Origin: Leyella stercorea
GTDB lineage: Bacteria; Bacteroidota; Bacteroidia; Bacteroidales; Bacteroidaceae
DNA length: 64,000 nt
NCBI RefSeq assembly: GCF_021531655.1
Contig: NZ_JADYUF010000001.1
Coordinates: 62,001-126,000 of the forward strand
Reading direction: 5' to 3'
Part shown: piece by piece, positions 34,639 to 43,947 of the stretch
How positions within the stretch are numbered: position 1 is the first letter of the stretch
Layout of the letters: every line of letters begins with the position of its first letter
Translations under genes and position numbers: made by a program
Notes under the pieces: model-generated
The model's database searches: none
Told to the model about the DNA's origin: nothing
Seen by the model: the letters and a program-made list of their open reading frames with translations, nothing else

Positions 34639-35622
34639 ATGAAACAAATAGGATGGGGATTTATCGGATGCGGCGAGGTGACCGAGAAGAAATCCGGACC
34701 GGCATTCAACGAGGTGCCTGGCTCAAGCGTGGTGGCAGTAATGAGCCGTAATGAAGCAAAGGCAAAGTCGTACGCCAAACGCCATAATATAAAAAAGTGG
34801 TACACAGACCCACAGGAACTTATCGACGACCCTAACGTAAATGCCGTATATATAGCCACTCCGCCTTCAAGCCACGCTACATTTGCAATAATGGCAATGA
34901 AGGCTGGCAAACCCGTGTATATAGAAAAACCATTAGCTGCAAGCTATGAAGACTGCGCCCGCATCAACCGCATAAGCGAGATTACGGGTGTGCCGTGCTT
35001 TGTGGCTTACTATAGACGTTATCTGCCTTATTTTCAGAAGGTAAAGAACATTATCAATTCAGGAACTATAGGCACAATCGTAAATGTCCAGATACGTTTC
35101 TCTGTTCCGCCAAGAGACCTTGACTATCAGGATGCCCACAACCTGCCGTGGCGACTACAACCGGACATTGCCGGAGGAGGCTACTTCTACGACCTGGCTC
35201 CTCATCAGCTCGATCTCTTGCAGGATATATTCGGAGTCATCACACGAGCTCACGGATATTGCTCCAACAGAGCACATCTGTACAAGGCAGAGGACTCCAT
35301 AAGTGCCAGTTTCTTCTTCGAGAACGGATTGCCAGGCAGCGGTTCATGGTGCTTCGTAGGCCATCAAAGCGCCAAGGAAGACCGTATAGAGGTTATTGGC
35401 GACAAAGGCATGTTGTCGTTTTCGGTTTACGACTACGCCCCTATACAACTGGTGACAAGTGCAGGCCGGACAAACATCGTCGTGCCTAATCCTTCTTACG
35501 TACAGCTACCTATCATTCGCTCTGTAATTGAACACCTCCAAGGCTTGGGAGTGTGCCAATGCACAAGCGTGAGCGCCACACCAGTCAATTGGGTGATGGA
35601 CAGAATTCTGGGTAAGCTATAA
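34639..35622 (+). CDS. Gfo/Idh/MocA family oxidoreductase
   Basis: This 327-residue NAD(P)-dependent dehydrogenase probably acts on a sugar or inositol. The nucleotide loop is GFIGCG (7-12) and the catalytic Lys97 is in the EKP motif (96-98, YIEKPLA). The second domain has YFYDLAPHQLDLL, with the His typical of the active site. Family members vary widely in substrate, and no neighbouring sugar gene narrows it. There is no signal peptide, so it acts in the cytoplasm. Confidence 0.9.
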   Translation: MKQIGWGFIGCGEVTEKKSGPAFNEVPGSSVVAVMSRNEAKAKSYAKRHNIKKWYTDPQELIDDPNVNAVYIATPPSSHATFAIMAMKAGKPVYIEKPLAASYEDCARINRISEITGVPCFVAYYRRYLPYFQKVKNIINSGTIGTIVNVQIRFSVPPRDLDYQDAHNLPWRLQPDIAGGGYFYDLAPHQLDLLQDIFGVITRAHGYCSNRAHLYKAEDSISASFFFENGLPGSGSWCFVGHQSAKEDRIEVIGDKGMLSFSVYDYAPIQLVTSAGRTNIVVPNPSYVQLPIIRSVIEHLQGLGVCQCTSVSATPVNWVMDRILGKL

Positions 35623-35677
35623 GCGAAACCGTTGTAGAGAGCGAGAAAACCACATAACAATCTTATAGGATTTGTAT

Positions 35678-36790
35678 TTGAAAAGAACCATAACAATATT
35701 GTTGTCCGTATGTGTTTCGGGAATGTCTGCCAAGGCTCAAACTGCGGCAGACACCATTAGTGCGCCTCAAAAATACCGTCACAACACTTTTTTCCGTGTA
35801 GTAGGCCGAACCCTGGGTAGGTTTATGAGGAATTTCAGCGAAGTAGACACGTGCTATATCGAACCTCAAAAGTTCAACTACACAGCTATGCTACAAAACA
35901 CCAACACTTATGAGATTTACCGCATAGCGTCGACTATGGGTAACGACTTCACCTTCGCCCCGCTCCCGACCTTCAAACTCGGACCGTACTTAGGTTGGCG
36001 ATGGGTTTTCCTGGGCTACACATTCGACTTGAAGAACATCAACAGCGGAGACAAGCGAACCGAACTTGACCTCTCTATCTATAGTTCACAACTTGGCGTA
36101 GACCTGTTCTATCGTAAGACGGGCAACGACTACAAGATTTCGAAAGCCCAACTTGATAGCGAAGGCAAGGTGAACACACGTACGTTAAACGGCACGAATT
36201 ACGACGGTATCAACGTGAGTATCAAGGGATTCAACATGTATTACATCTTCAATCACAAGCGATTCTCCTACCCTGCCGCCTTCAGCCAATCGACAATACA
36301 ACGCAAGTCGTGCGGTTCTGCCTTGTGCGGCATAGGCTACACCCGCCACTCGCTAAGCATAGACTGGGAGAAACTGTACGACATCGTTGCCGAAAACCTT
36401 GGCGAGGAGACTGCCAAGCGCTACATGGACCCCGAATTGAAATTCAAGAAGATTAAATATACCGATGTTTCGTTGTCGGGTGGATACGGCTACAACTGGG
36501 TATTTGCCCGCAACTGGCTGGCGGCTGCCTCGTTGTCGTTGGCTCTGGGCTACAAAAGTTCGTCGAGCGACACCAATCACTCTACATTCACACTCAAGGA
36601 CTTCTCTTTCCACAACTTCAATATCGACGGAGTGGGACGCTTCGGAATTGTATGGAACAATATGCGATGGTACTATGGTGCCAACGCCATAATCCACACG
36701 TACAACTACCATAAGCCGAAGTTCTCGACCAACAATATATTCGGTAGCCTTAACATTTATGTAGGAGTTAACTTTGGAAGAATGAAATGA
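35678..36790 (+). CDS. DUF4421 family outer-membrane protein
   Basis: The protein has about 370 residues with a signal peptide (KRTITILLSVCVSGMSAKAQ). The rest alternates aromatic and polar residues in strands (LGPYLGWRWVFLGYTFDLKN, VSLSGGYGYNWVFARNWLAA) and ends YVGVNFGRMK, as in beta-barrels. It fits DUF4421, function unknown. No ATG is available: TTG at 35678 gives MKRTITIL, and a TTG two codons upstream (35672) is also possible. Its stop overlaps the next gene's ATG by four bases, so the pair is co-translated. Confidence 0.78.
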   Translation: MKRTITILLSVCVSGMSAKAQTAADTISAPQKYRHNTFFRVVGRTLGRFMRNFSEVDTCYIEPQKFNYTAMLQNTNTYEIYRIASTMGNDFTFAPLPTFKLGPYLGWRWVFLGYTFDLKNINSGDKRTELDLSIYSSQLGVDLFYRKTGNDYKISKAQLDSEGKVNTRTLNGTNYDGINVSIKGFNMYYIFNHKRFSYPAAFSQSTIQRKSCGSALCGIGYTRHSLSIDWEKLYDIVAENLGEETAKRYMDPELKFKKIKYTDVSLSGGYGYNWVFARNWLAAASLSLALGYKSSSSDTNHSTFTLKDFSFHNFNIDGVGRFGIVWNNMRWYYGANAIIHTYNYHKPKFSTNNIFGSLNIYVGVNFGRMK

Positions 36791-37782
36791 AAAATCACTT
36801 TATCATGACAACAGCTTTTCTATCACTTGCCGTGGCATTACTCGCCCAATGCGGCAGCCCTTCGGCCAACAAAAAGAATCCACAAATACAGCATAACGCT
36901 GACACACAGCAGATTACACAACAGCAGAAGCTTTCAACGGCATATAAAGAAGCCCCCAGGTCCTCGTCTTACACCGACGACTCTGTCTCTATCACCTATT
37001 ATAATGAGACGGAAGACAAGGCAAGGATTGGGCAAATCGTCAATAAATACGCACAACATACAGCCAATCCTGACCTTATAATCGCTATAGCCCGCCAACT
37101 GCGTGGCATTCCGTATGTGGCAAAGACGCTTGAGGTGAACAAGCAGGAGAAGCTTGTGATAAATCTTAGCCAACTCGACTGTACCACTTATGTGGAGAAC
37201 GTTCTTGCCATATATCTTTGCATCAAAAACGGCAAGACCGCATTCGACGACTACGCTCATTACTTGCGTATGGTGAGATACCAGAACGGAGAGGTGAGCT
37301 ATCCTGCCCGCCAGCATTATTTTACCGACTGGATCTACGAGAACACCCAGAAGGGATTCGTCCAAGAGATACAGTCGCCCAACCCTCCATTCACAGCAAT
37401 ACAGACCCTGCGTATCGACTTCATGAGCACACACGCTTCGCTTTATCCTATGCTGAAGAACAATCCGCAAATGATAGAACGGATAGCCAAGACCGAGCAA
37501 CTCCTCTCCGGCAAGAAGTTCAGCTACATTCCCAAATCAGCCATCCACAACACCAAGTTGCTGCGCTCGTCCATACACGATGGCGACATCATCGCTATAA
37601 CTACATCCAAGGCTGGGCTCGACACTTCGCACATAGGTATAGCCGTGTGGCACAAAGACGGGCTACACATGCTCAACGCATCGCAAATACACAAGAAGGT
37701 TGTTGAAGAGCCTATGACACTCTACCAATATATGCAGAAACATCCGTCGCAGACCGGAATAAGAATAGTAAGGATAAAGTAG
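36787..37782 (+). CDS. DUF1460 family protein, probable cell-wall amidase-like lipoprotein
   Basis: The 331-residue protein has an N-terminal hydrophobic segment ending LLAQCGSPS, where Cys22 may be a lipid-attachment site, although Gln before the Cys is unusual. The DUF1460 domain follows, with probable catalytic Cys132 in LSQLDCTTYVENVLA and His282 in DTSHIGIAV. Crystallised Bacteroides members have an NlpC/P60-like papain fold, so peptidoglycan or peptide amide cleavage is likely. It overlaps the DUF4421 gene by four bases. Its end is 6 bases from the convergent queG. Confidence 0.82.
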   Translation: MKNHFIMTTAFLSLAVALLAQCGSPSANKKNPQIQHNADTQQITQQQKLSTAYKEAPRSSSYTDDSVSITYYNETEDKARIGQIVNKYAQHTANPDLIIAIARQLRGIPYVAKTLEVNKQEKLVINLSQLDCTTYVENVLAIYLCIKNGKTAFDDYAHYLRMVRYQNGEVSYPARQHYFTDWIYENTQKGFVQEIQSPNPPFTAIQTLRIDFMSTHASLYPMLKNNPQMIERIAKTEQLLSGKKFSYIPKSAIHNTKLLRSSIHDGDIIAITTSKAGLDTSHIGIAVWHKDGLHMLNASQIHKKVVEEPMTLYQYMQKHPSQTGIRIVRIK

Positions 37783-37788
37783 ACTGCT

Positions 37789-38715
37789 CTACTCCTTGTC
37801 AAGGGCCGTGTGGATATTTCGCATAAGCCCCGAATATTTGGCTCGTTTCACGGCACTCCCCTTAAACAAATGACGATAGTCGTCCTCAGTTAGCGACAGC
37901 CAGTCCTCACGCTTCATGTCAAGCAGGTCTTGCGATGGCTGAAGTTCGGGAGTAGTGTTGGGTTGCGCAAAACGGTTCCACGGACAGGCCTTCTGACAGC
38001 AGTCGCAGCCATATATCGTATCGCCCATTTTTTCGGACAAGTCGGAGGGAATGTCGCCACGGTTCTCTATTGTCTGATAGCTCAGGCACAAGCGGGCGTC
38101 AAAATCCGACCTTCCCTCCCCCATCGTCAGAGCGTGCGACGGACAAGCGTCGATACATGCGTGGCAATTGCCGCAACGCGGCTTCATCTCCTCATCATAC
38201 TCCAATTCTACGGGCAGGAACAGCTCACCCAAGAAGAACATACTACCGGCATGAGGTATTATCAGCTGGTGGTTTCGTCCGGTCCATCCAAGCCCAGCCT
38301 TCACAGCCCAATAGCGTTCGAGCACGGGAGCCGAATCGCAAAACGCTCTATACTCCTCAAATCCAAGCCGTTCGGCAAGCATGCGCAATTTTCCCTTCAC
38401 CACATCATGATAGTCTTTGCCAAGTGCATAGGCAGCAAACTGCGGTTCGCCTTCGGGCAGAGTATGCGACGGCGCATAGTTCAACGCAACAGACACAATA
38501 CTCTTGAGTCCGTCCATCAACAGCCGTGGGTCGAAACGCTTGTCGGGATAATTCTCAAGATAATTCATCGTAGCATGCTCGCCATTGTCAATCCATTTGC
38601 GGTACGAATCCACAACATCCTTGTCCACAGCCGCGGCCTTGGCTATGCCACAAGCAAAAAAGCCGAGGTTCTTTGCCTCGGCTTTTATTTTAAGAGATAA
38701 TTGTCGTTTGTCCAT
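37789..38715 (-). CDS. queG: Epoxyqueuosine reductase
   Basis: QueG reduces epoxyqueuosine in tRNA to queuosine using cobalamin and two 4Fe-4S clusters. The 308-residue protein has the catalytic Asp127 in AFCDSAPVLERYWAVKAGLG, the first cluster cysteines 181, 184, 187 (with 191) in CGNCHACIDAC, and the second set Cys237, Cys240 and Cys244 in YGCDCCQKACP. All are intact. Codons 10-20 encode a perfect terminator-like hairpin (see separate entry). It is the last of three minus-strand genes after the DUF2723 protein and the deacetylase. Confidence 0.96.
   Translation of the reverse strand: MDKRQLSLKIKAEAKNLGFFACGIAKAAAVDKDVVDSYRKWIDNGEHATMNYLENYPDKRFDPRLLMDGLKSIVSVALNYAPSHTLPEGEPQFAAYALGKDYHDVVKGKLRMLAERLGFEEYRAFCDSAPVLERYWAVKAGLGWTGRNHQLIIPHAGSMFFLGELFLPVELEYDEEMKPRCGNCHACIDACPSHALTMGEGRSDFDARLCLSYQTIENRGDIPSDLSEKMGDTIYGCDCCQKACPWNRFAQPNTTPELQPSQDLLDMKREDWLSLTEDDYRHLFKGSAVKRAKYSGLMRNIHTALDKE
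38656..38690 (-). terminator. Terminator-shaped hairpin inside queG codons 10-20
   Basis: AAAAGCCGAGG (38658-38668) pairs perfectly with CCTCGGCTTTT (38676-38686) around a 7-base loop. On the coding strand six T follow the stem, so it has the form of a rho-independent terminator 30-60 bases into the gene. Mirrored copy: 51012-51046. Confidence 0.7.
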
Positions 38716-38746
38716 TATCTTTAATTACGTTTTTGTTTCCACGACT

Positions 38747-39358
38747 TCAGTCGAAAGTCTTAAACTCATACCCCTGCTCCTTAAGCCATTTGAGCGACTT
38801 CGGAAGTGCGGTACGCAGCTTGTCGATACTCTTTACCGAATCATGGAAAGTAATGATTGAACCATTACGGGCATATCGCCTTACATTATTGAACACGTCG
38901 TCCGCACTAAGCCACTTGGAATAGTCACGTGTCACGAGGTCCCACATCACGATGCGATACTTGCAACGCAACCAGATGTACTGGCTGTAGCTCATAGCGC
39001 CATGTGGCGGACGGAAGAGGTGGGCGCCTATAAGGTCGTTGGCACGCTCCACATCGTCAATATATGTCTTGGCAAAATGCTTGAAGCCTCCAAGATGATG
39101 ATAGGTATGATTGCCCACTTGATGGCCCTCCGCAACAATACTTCTGTAGAGGTCGGGATACTTGCGCACATTGTCTCCTACCATGAAGAAAGTGGCGTGT
39201 ATCCCAAACTCTTTCAATGTTTGCAGAATGAACGGCGTCGACTCAGGTATAGGTCCGTCGTCAAACGTGAGATATACCGAACGTTCGTTGCGGTTCATTC
39301 TCCAGGTTGCACCTGGAAACAACCAACGCAACCATATTGAAGGCTGTTCAATTATCAT
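38747..39358 (-). CDS. Polysaccharide deacetylase (CE4 family)
   Basis: The 203-residue protein removes N- or O-acetyl groups from a glycan. All NodB motifs are present: TFDDGP (Asp33, Asp34), HTYHH (His84, His88), RPPHG and the C-terminal TFHDS. There is no signal peptide; an N-terminal hydrophobic patch (SIWLRWLFPG) may bind the membrane. Its ATG overlaps the stop of the DUF2723 gene (ATGA), so the two are translated together and probably act on the same glycan. The target is unknown. Confidence 0.9.
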   Translation of the reverse strand: MIIEQPSIWLRWLFPGATWRMNRNERSVYLTFDDGPIPESTPFILQTLKEFGIHATFFMVGDNVRKYPDLYRSIVAEGHQVGNHTYHHLGGFKHFAKTYIDDVERANDLIGAHLFRPPHGAMSYSQYIWLRCKYRIVMWDLVTRDYSKWLSADDVFNNVRRYARNGSIITFHDSVKSIDKLRTALPKSLKWLKEQGYEFKTFD

Positions 39359-42300
39359 CGCGATTCAAAAGGTTGTCCGCCCTTGGCCTGATAGACGGCA
39401 TAGATGGCATTGGCAGTCTTGAGCCATTCGTTAGCCATTTTCGCGTCCACAAGCTGGGCTATATCCGAAATACCCTGCATATAATAGAGCTGGCGCATTA
39501 CATCTGTCTGACACATGTCGAAGCGCGAGCCTTCCTGCGATACATAGTAGTCGGCATATTGCTTGGCGTTGTTCCAAACCTGTCGCAATATGCGGGCTGC
39601 ATCAGCCTTGCATCCTATCAGAGCATAGGCACGAGCCAGATCTGCCGAACCCGAAACAAAAGTATTGGGCACATTATATTCAGGTATTGACTTCTCCGCC
39701 TTGCGCAGCACCTTCAGAGCCTTGTCGTTCTTGCCCTCCCGAATGAGTGCGAGAGCCAGCTGTGCAAAGAGATTGCGATGGGTGTAGCACATACGCATTA
39801 CGGTCTCGTCAATATAGAGTCCCTTCTTGTCCAAGCCGCCGAACTTATATCGGTTCATTACATTATTATATGTCTTCTCGGTGTCGAAGTTCTTTGCACC
39901 CGGCTTGTTGGTGGTGAACGGAGTGATGCGGTAAGCCAGACCCTCCTGCACGAAGTTGTCGCCAAGGTTCATGTAGTTGTCCGAACCTACGGTTGCCGCA
40001 ACATACAGCGGACGTGTCCAGTTGCATTGTGCGAGCATCTCGAGCATCATGAGGTCGTTCTTGTACAGAGCGCGCTTGCCTGCGAGCGAGATTACCATAC
40101 GGTCGGGTATAGTGTCGCTTGCCATCATCATTCCGCTCTTCTTTACAGCCTCCTTGTCGATGGTCAGATAGAGTGTGTCGGTCGGAATGACGTGCATTTC
40201 CTTGTTCTTAGTACGAACCCAGTTATTCAGTACGTTTTTCAACTCGAATGGGTTTTCGCCAAATTGCTCCTTTGCCTCAGCCGGATGTTCTTTATAGAAA
40301 TCCATTATCTGCTGCTTGAGCGACGGATCCACCTGCACATAGTCGTTGGTTCCCGAACAGAAGTCAAGGCGCGGCCAAGTGATAGGCACAGAAGGCGAAT
40401 CGTAAGCCGGACGCTTCATCTGGTCGATATACCAGTCGGTCTGCAGATAAGAGAGGTTGCATACGCGGGCATCTGTACGGAATCCTTCGGTCTCCTGGTT
40501 ATACCACAATGGGAACGTGTCGTTGTCGCCATTGGTGAAGATTATCGGGTAGCCCTTGTCCTGGAGCGTCATCAGATAGTTCTGTCCGAAGTCGCGACAA
40601 GTGTAGCGTCCGCTGCGGTCGTGGTCGTCCCAAGTCTGCGAAGCCATCTGTACGGGCACAAGCAGACAGGCTACGCCAAGCACGCTGGCAAGAGCCACAT
40701 CGTTGGTCTTAAGCTTCTTCTTGAGCATATCGTACAACGCCAATACACCAAGTCCACACCAGATGGCATAAGCATAGAACGAACCTGCATAAGCATAGTC
40801 GCGCTCACGAGGCTGCTGCGGAGTCTGGTTCAGATAGAGCACAATGGCAAGACCCGTCATAAAGAAGAGGAAGAACACTACCCAGAACTGACGTATGCCT
40901 CGTTGTCCGCGCCATGCCTGCCAGAAGAGTCCGATAAGACCCAGCAACAGAGGCAGACAATAGAACACGTTGTGTCCCTTGTTCTCCTTCAACTCCTGCG
41001 GCAGCTTGCTCTGGTCGCCAAGCATCCAGTTGTCGATAAACGAGATGCCCGTTATCCAGTTGCCGTGCTCGGGTTCGCCGCTACCCTGCAGGTCGTTCTG
41101 TCTTCCTGCGAAGTTCCACATGAAGTAGCGCCAGTACATGAAGTTGCATTGGTAAGAGAGGAAGAAGCGTATGTTGTCCCATTGTGTAGGCATCTTCACG
41201 GTCACCTGCTCGCCACAGCGGTCGTAAGGCACGTTTGTACCCGTGACGCCACCCAGCCAATTCTCATAAGCCTGAGCGTGAGCCGACGAATGCATACGCG
41301 GGAACAGCATGTTCTGTGCGTAAACGAGCTTGTCCTTGTGCGAAACGACGAAGTACGAATCCTTCTCATTTTCAGATGCCTTCTCCTTACGTTGCCAGAT
41401 GGCAGCACCTTCCTTATGCTTGGGGATGCACATGTTGCCCTCTACGTCAAATGCCACCTGCGAGGTGTAAGCCTGGCCATAAAGCAACGGAGAGTCGCCA
41501 TACTGGTCGCGGCTCAGATACGAACCGAGGGTGAACACATCCTCAGGCGAGTTCTGGTCCATCGGCGGGTTGGCAGCCGAACGGATTACGATAACAGCAT
41601 AGCTCGAATAGCCGATCATCAGCATAAGCATGCACAGCAAGGCAGTATTCTTGAAGCGTGCCGACACTACGGGCACAAGCTGCTTGTCCGCCTTCTTGCG
41701 ATAGTTCAGTCCGAAGTATATGGCTACAAGAATGACGATGCCTACCAAGGCTGCGCCCCATCCCATACCACGGAACGGAATGCCCAACATACCTACAGCG
41801 AGTGTGAACGATATGTTCTGACGCTTGAAGTTGCGGTCGGTATACGACTCGTATATAGCCCATATCACGATGGCAACAAGCAGGATGATGTATATTATCT
41901 CACCCGTATTGAACGGACAGCCCAACTGGTTGACAAACAGCAGTTCAAACCATCCTGCCACATTAATGATGCCCGGCACTACGCCATACAGCACACCTGC
42001 CACAATAACGAACGAGACAAGCAGAGCCAGCAACGAGCCCTTCAGCTCGATATGCGGATAGCGACGATAGCAATATACCAATACTATAGCCGGAATACAG
42101 AGCAAGTTCAAGAGGTGAACGCCTATCGACAGACCCGTCATATACGCTATAAGCACAAGCCAGCGGTCGCTATGAGGCTCGTCGGCATGGTCTTCCCATT
42201 TCAGGATGAGCCAGAACACGATGGCAGTAAATGCCGACGAATAGGCATAAACCTCGCCCTCCACAGCCGAGAACCAGAATGTATCGGAGAAGGTGTAGAT

Positions 42301-42687
42301 GAGAGCGCCTACAAGTCCTGATGCCTCAATGGCAATAAGCTTGCCCGTTGTCATCTCGCTCCAGTCCTTCAATATCAGCTTGCGCGCCAAATGAGTGATA
42401 CTCCAGAACAGGAAAAGAATGGTAGTAGCACTCAGCAAAGCGCTCATAGTATTTACCATTTTAGCCACCTGCGTCGGGTCGCTCGCAAACTGCGAGAACA
42501 AGTTGGCCGTGAGCATAAAGAAAGGTGCTCCAGGCGGGTGACCTACTTCCAGCTTATAGCCGGTTGTAATGAACTCAGGACAGTCCCAGAAGCTGGCTGT
42601 CGGTTCAATCGTCGAGCAATATACGAAAGCAGCCACCAGGAAGGTAAGCCACCCCAATACATTGTTCACTAATTTGTACTGTTTCAT
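39355..42687 (-). CDS. DUF2723 family multipass membrane protein (GT-C-like)
   Basis: The 1110-residue protein has about twelve hydrophobic segments in the first 720 residues and a soluble C-terminal region of about 390 residues, including TPR-like helices near the end (KALKVLRKAEKSIPEYNV). The N-terminus (STIEPTASFWDCPEFITTGY, VGHPPGAPFF) is the DUF2723 signature; the acidic residue in the first loop resembles that of GT-C glycosyltransferases using lipid-linked donors. A role in envelope or protein glycosylation is inferred. The deacetylase and queG follow. Confidence 0.88.
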   Translation of the reverse strand: MKQYKLVNNVLGWLTFLVAAFVYCSTIEPTASFWDCPEFITTGYKLEVGHPPGAPFFMLTANLFSQFASDPTQVAKMVNTMSALLSATTILFLFWSITHLARKLILKDWSEMTTGKLIAIEASGLVGALIYTFSDTFWFSAVEGEVYAYSSAFTAIVFWLILKWEDHADEPHSDRWLVLIAYMTGLSIGVHLLNLLCIPAIVLVYCYRRYPHIELKGSLLALLVSFVIVAGVLYGVVPGIINVAGWFELLFVNQLGCPFNTGEIIYIILLVAIVIWAIYESYTDRNFKRQNISFTLAVGMLGIPFRGMGWGAALVGIVILVAIYFGLNYRKKADKQLVPVVSARFKNTALLCMLMLMIGYSSYAVIVIRSAANPPMDQNSPEDVFTLGSYLSRDQYGDSPLLYGQAYTSQVAFDVEGNMCIPKHKEGAAIWQRKEKASENEKDSYFVVSHKDKLVYAQNMLFPRMHSSAHAQAYENWLGGVTGTNVPYDRCGEQVTVKMPTQWDNIRFFLSYQCNFMYWRYFMWNFAGRQNDLQGSGEPEHGNWITGISFIDNWMLGDQSKLPQELKENKGHNVFYCLPLLLGLIGLFWQAWRGQRGIRQFWVVFFLFFMTGLAIVLYLNQTPQQPRERDYAYAGSFYAYAIWCGLGVLALYDMLKKKLKTNDVALASVLGVACLLVPVQMASQTWDDHDRSGRYTCRDFGQNYLMTLQDKGYPIIFTNGDNDTFPLWYNQETEGFRTDARVCNLSYLQTDWYIDQMKRPAYDSPSVPITWPRLDFCSGTNDYVQVDPSLKQQIMDFYKEHPAEAKEQFGENPFELKNVLNNWVRTKNKEMHVIPTDTLYLTIDKEAVKKSGMMMASDTIPDRMVISLAGKRALYKNDLMMLEMLAQCNWTRPLYVAATVGSDNYMNLGDNFVQEGLAYRITPFTTNKPGAKNFDTEKTYNNVMNRYKFGGLDKKGLYIDETVMRMCYTHRNLFAQLALALIREGKNDKALKVLRKAEKSIPEYNVPNTFVSGSADLARAYALIGCKADAARILRQVWNNAKQYADYYVSQEGSRFDMCQTDVMRQLYYMQGISDIAQLVDAKMANEWLKTANAIYAVYQAKGGQPFESR

Positions 42688-42748
42688 TTAATAATGAGAA
42701 ATATAAAAAATTAAACGTGTATTATCACTACAATCGCATTCCAAGATG

Positions 42749-42756
42749 CAAAGATA
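42749..42756 (-). promoter_or_regulatory. -7 element of the DUF2723 operon
   Basis: The minus strand reads TATCTTTG, a strong match, 62 bases before the ATG. The -33 is unclear. Mirrored at 46946-46953. Confidence 0.55.
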
Positions 42757-42808
42757 ATATTTTTTCGCCATAACATATTATATTATCACCAACTTTATCA
42801 TTTTATAT

Positions 42809-42839
42809 TTTGCTTTACAGTTTTTTATTTGTATTTTTG
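42809..42839 (+). promoter_or_regulatory. Consensus promoter of the SPOR-FHA pair
   Basis: TTTG (42809-42812), a 19-base spacer and TATTTTTG (42832-42839) match the consensus. The ATG is at 42869. Mirrored at 46863-46893. Confidence 0.8.
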
Positions 42840-42868
42840 TACATTGAAACAAAATCAGCCAACGTATT

Positions 42869-43945
42869 ATGACAGAATTGGAAAGACATATAGCTAAATT
42901 GTTGTTGGACAACGACTGCGTCATTGTCCCCGGATTCGGAGGCTTTATGGCACACCATATCGCCGCATCATACGATGAGAAGAACCACATATTCCTGCCT
43001 CCGACAAGAACTGTCGGATTCAATCCCCGACTCACCATGAACGATTCGGTACTGGCGCAGGACTATGTCAACTGCTACGACTTGAGCTATCCCGAAGCCC
43101 TGAAGCGCATAGAAAGCGAGGTGGACGAATTCCGTCAGATGATAATGAGCGAGGATGGCGGCCACGAACTCTGCGGCATCGGGCGGCTCTACGTATTGGA
43201 CAACGGCGAATACGACTTCATCCCTAACGACAACGGCATAACGACTCCTGCCACATACGGCTTCCAGGCATTCGAGCTTGACACCTTGCCCGCCGACGAG
43301 TCGCAACCGGCAAGCACACAAGCCGCCTCCGTAGCCGGCATCCGCAGGAGCGAACCCTCGCCGTTCGCAGCCTACAACCCTATGGCCGAGAGCGCCGTTC
43401 CTGCTCAGACACATACTACCGAAGAGGCCGACCAGGAGCAACAGACCGACTCGCCCAACATTCCGGTCAAGATGCTGCGCCACATGGCAGCAGCCTGCAT
43501 CGTGCTGTTCATCATGCTTTCCATCCCCTCACGACTGGGCGATGCAAGCACAGGAACAGTAAGCCATAGCGCCATCGACACCAACTGGCTATACGAGATA
43601 ATGCCCAAGGAGATGACAAGCGGCAAGCCCGAGAGCCTCGTCCCTTCAGGGCAAAGCACACAAGCCGAGGCCATCACGCCGACAGACGAGCCAAGCGCCC
43701 TGCCATACTACACTATAGTACTCGCAAGCCGCGTCTCGATAAGTAACGCCCAACAGTATGTAGACCACCTGCACAAGCAGGGAATGACCGAGGCAAGAGT
43801 ATGCCACAACAACGGATTCACAAAAGTAATATACAGGAAATTCGCCAGCAGAGCAGAGGCCAACAACGCCTTGAACAAGCTCAAGACCGACAAATCATTT
43901 GCCGACTGCTGGATAACAGAAATAAAACAGAACGACAAACATTAA
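42869..43945 (+). CDS. CCDC81-type HU domain and SPOR domain protein
   Basis: The 358-residue protein has an N-terminal HU-like double domain of the CCDC81 prokaryotic type (residues 1-130; IVPGFGGFMAHH, LPPTRTVGFNPRL), a variable linker, one membrane helix at about 202-221 (MLRHMAAACIVLFIMLSIPS), and a C-terminal SPOR domain (about 283-356, YYTIVLASRVSISNAQQYVD). SPOR domains bind denuded glycan strands at the septum. The arrangement puts the HU-like part in the cytoplasm and SPOR in the periplasm, which suggests a cell-division or envelope role. The FHA gene begins 2 bases after the stop. Confidence 0.85.
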   Translation: MTELERHIAKLLLDNDCVIVPGFGGFMAHHIAASYDEKNHIFLPPTRTVGFNPRLTMNDSVLAQDYVNCYDLSYPEALKRIESEVDEFRQMIMSEDGGHELCGIGRLYVLDNGEYDFIPNDNGITTPATYGFQAFELDTLPADESQPASTQAASVAGIRRSEPSPFAAYNPMAESAVPAQTHTTEEADQEQQTDSPNIPVKMLRHMAAACIVLFIMLSIPSRLGDASTGTVSHSAIDTNWLYEIMPKEMTSGKPESLVPSGQSTQAEAITPTDEPSALPYYTIVLASRVSISNAQQYVDHLHKQGMTEARVCHNNGFTKVIYRKFASRAEANNALNKLKTDKSFADCWITEIKQNDKH

Positions 43946-43947
43946 GA

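Noticed and set aside
39778..42321. Very long open frame (847 codons) antisense to the DUF2723 gene, repeated at 47381-49924
   Set aside because: It is the exact shadow of a well-supported membrane-protein gene, has a repetitive Val/His/Arg-rich composition and no family motif. Codon bias in the sense strand explains the lack of stops.
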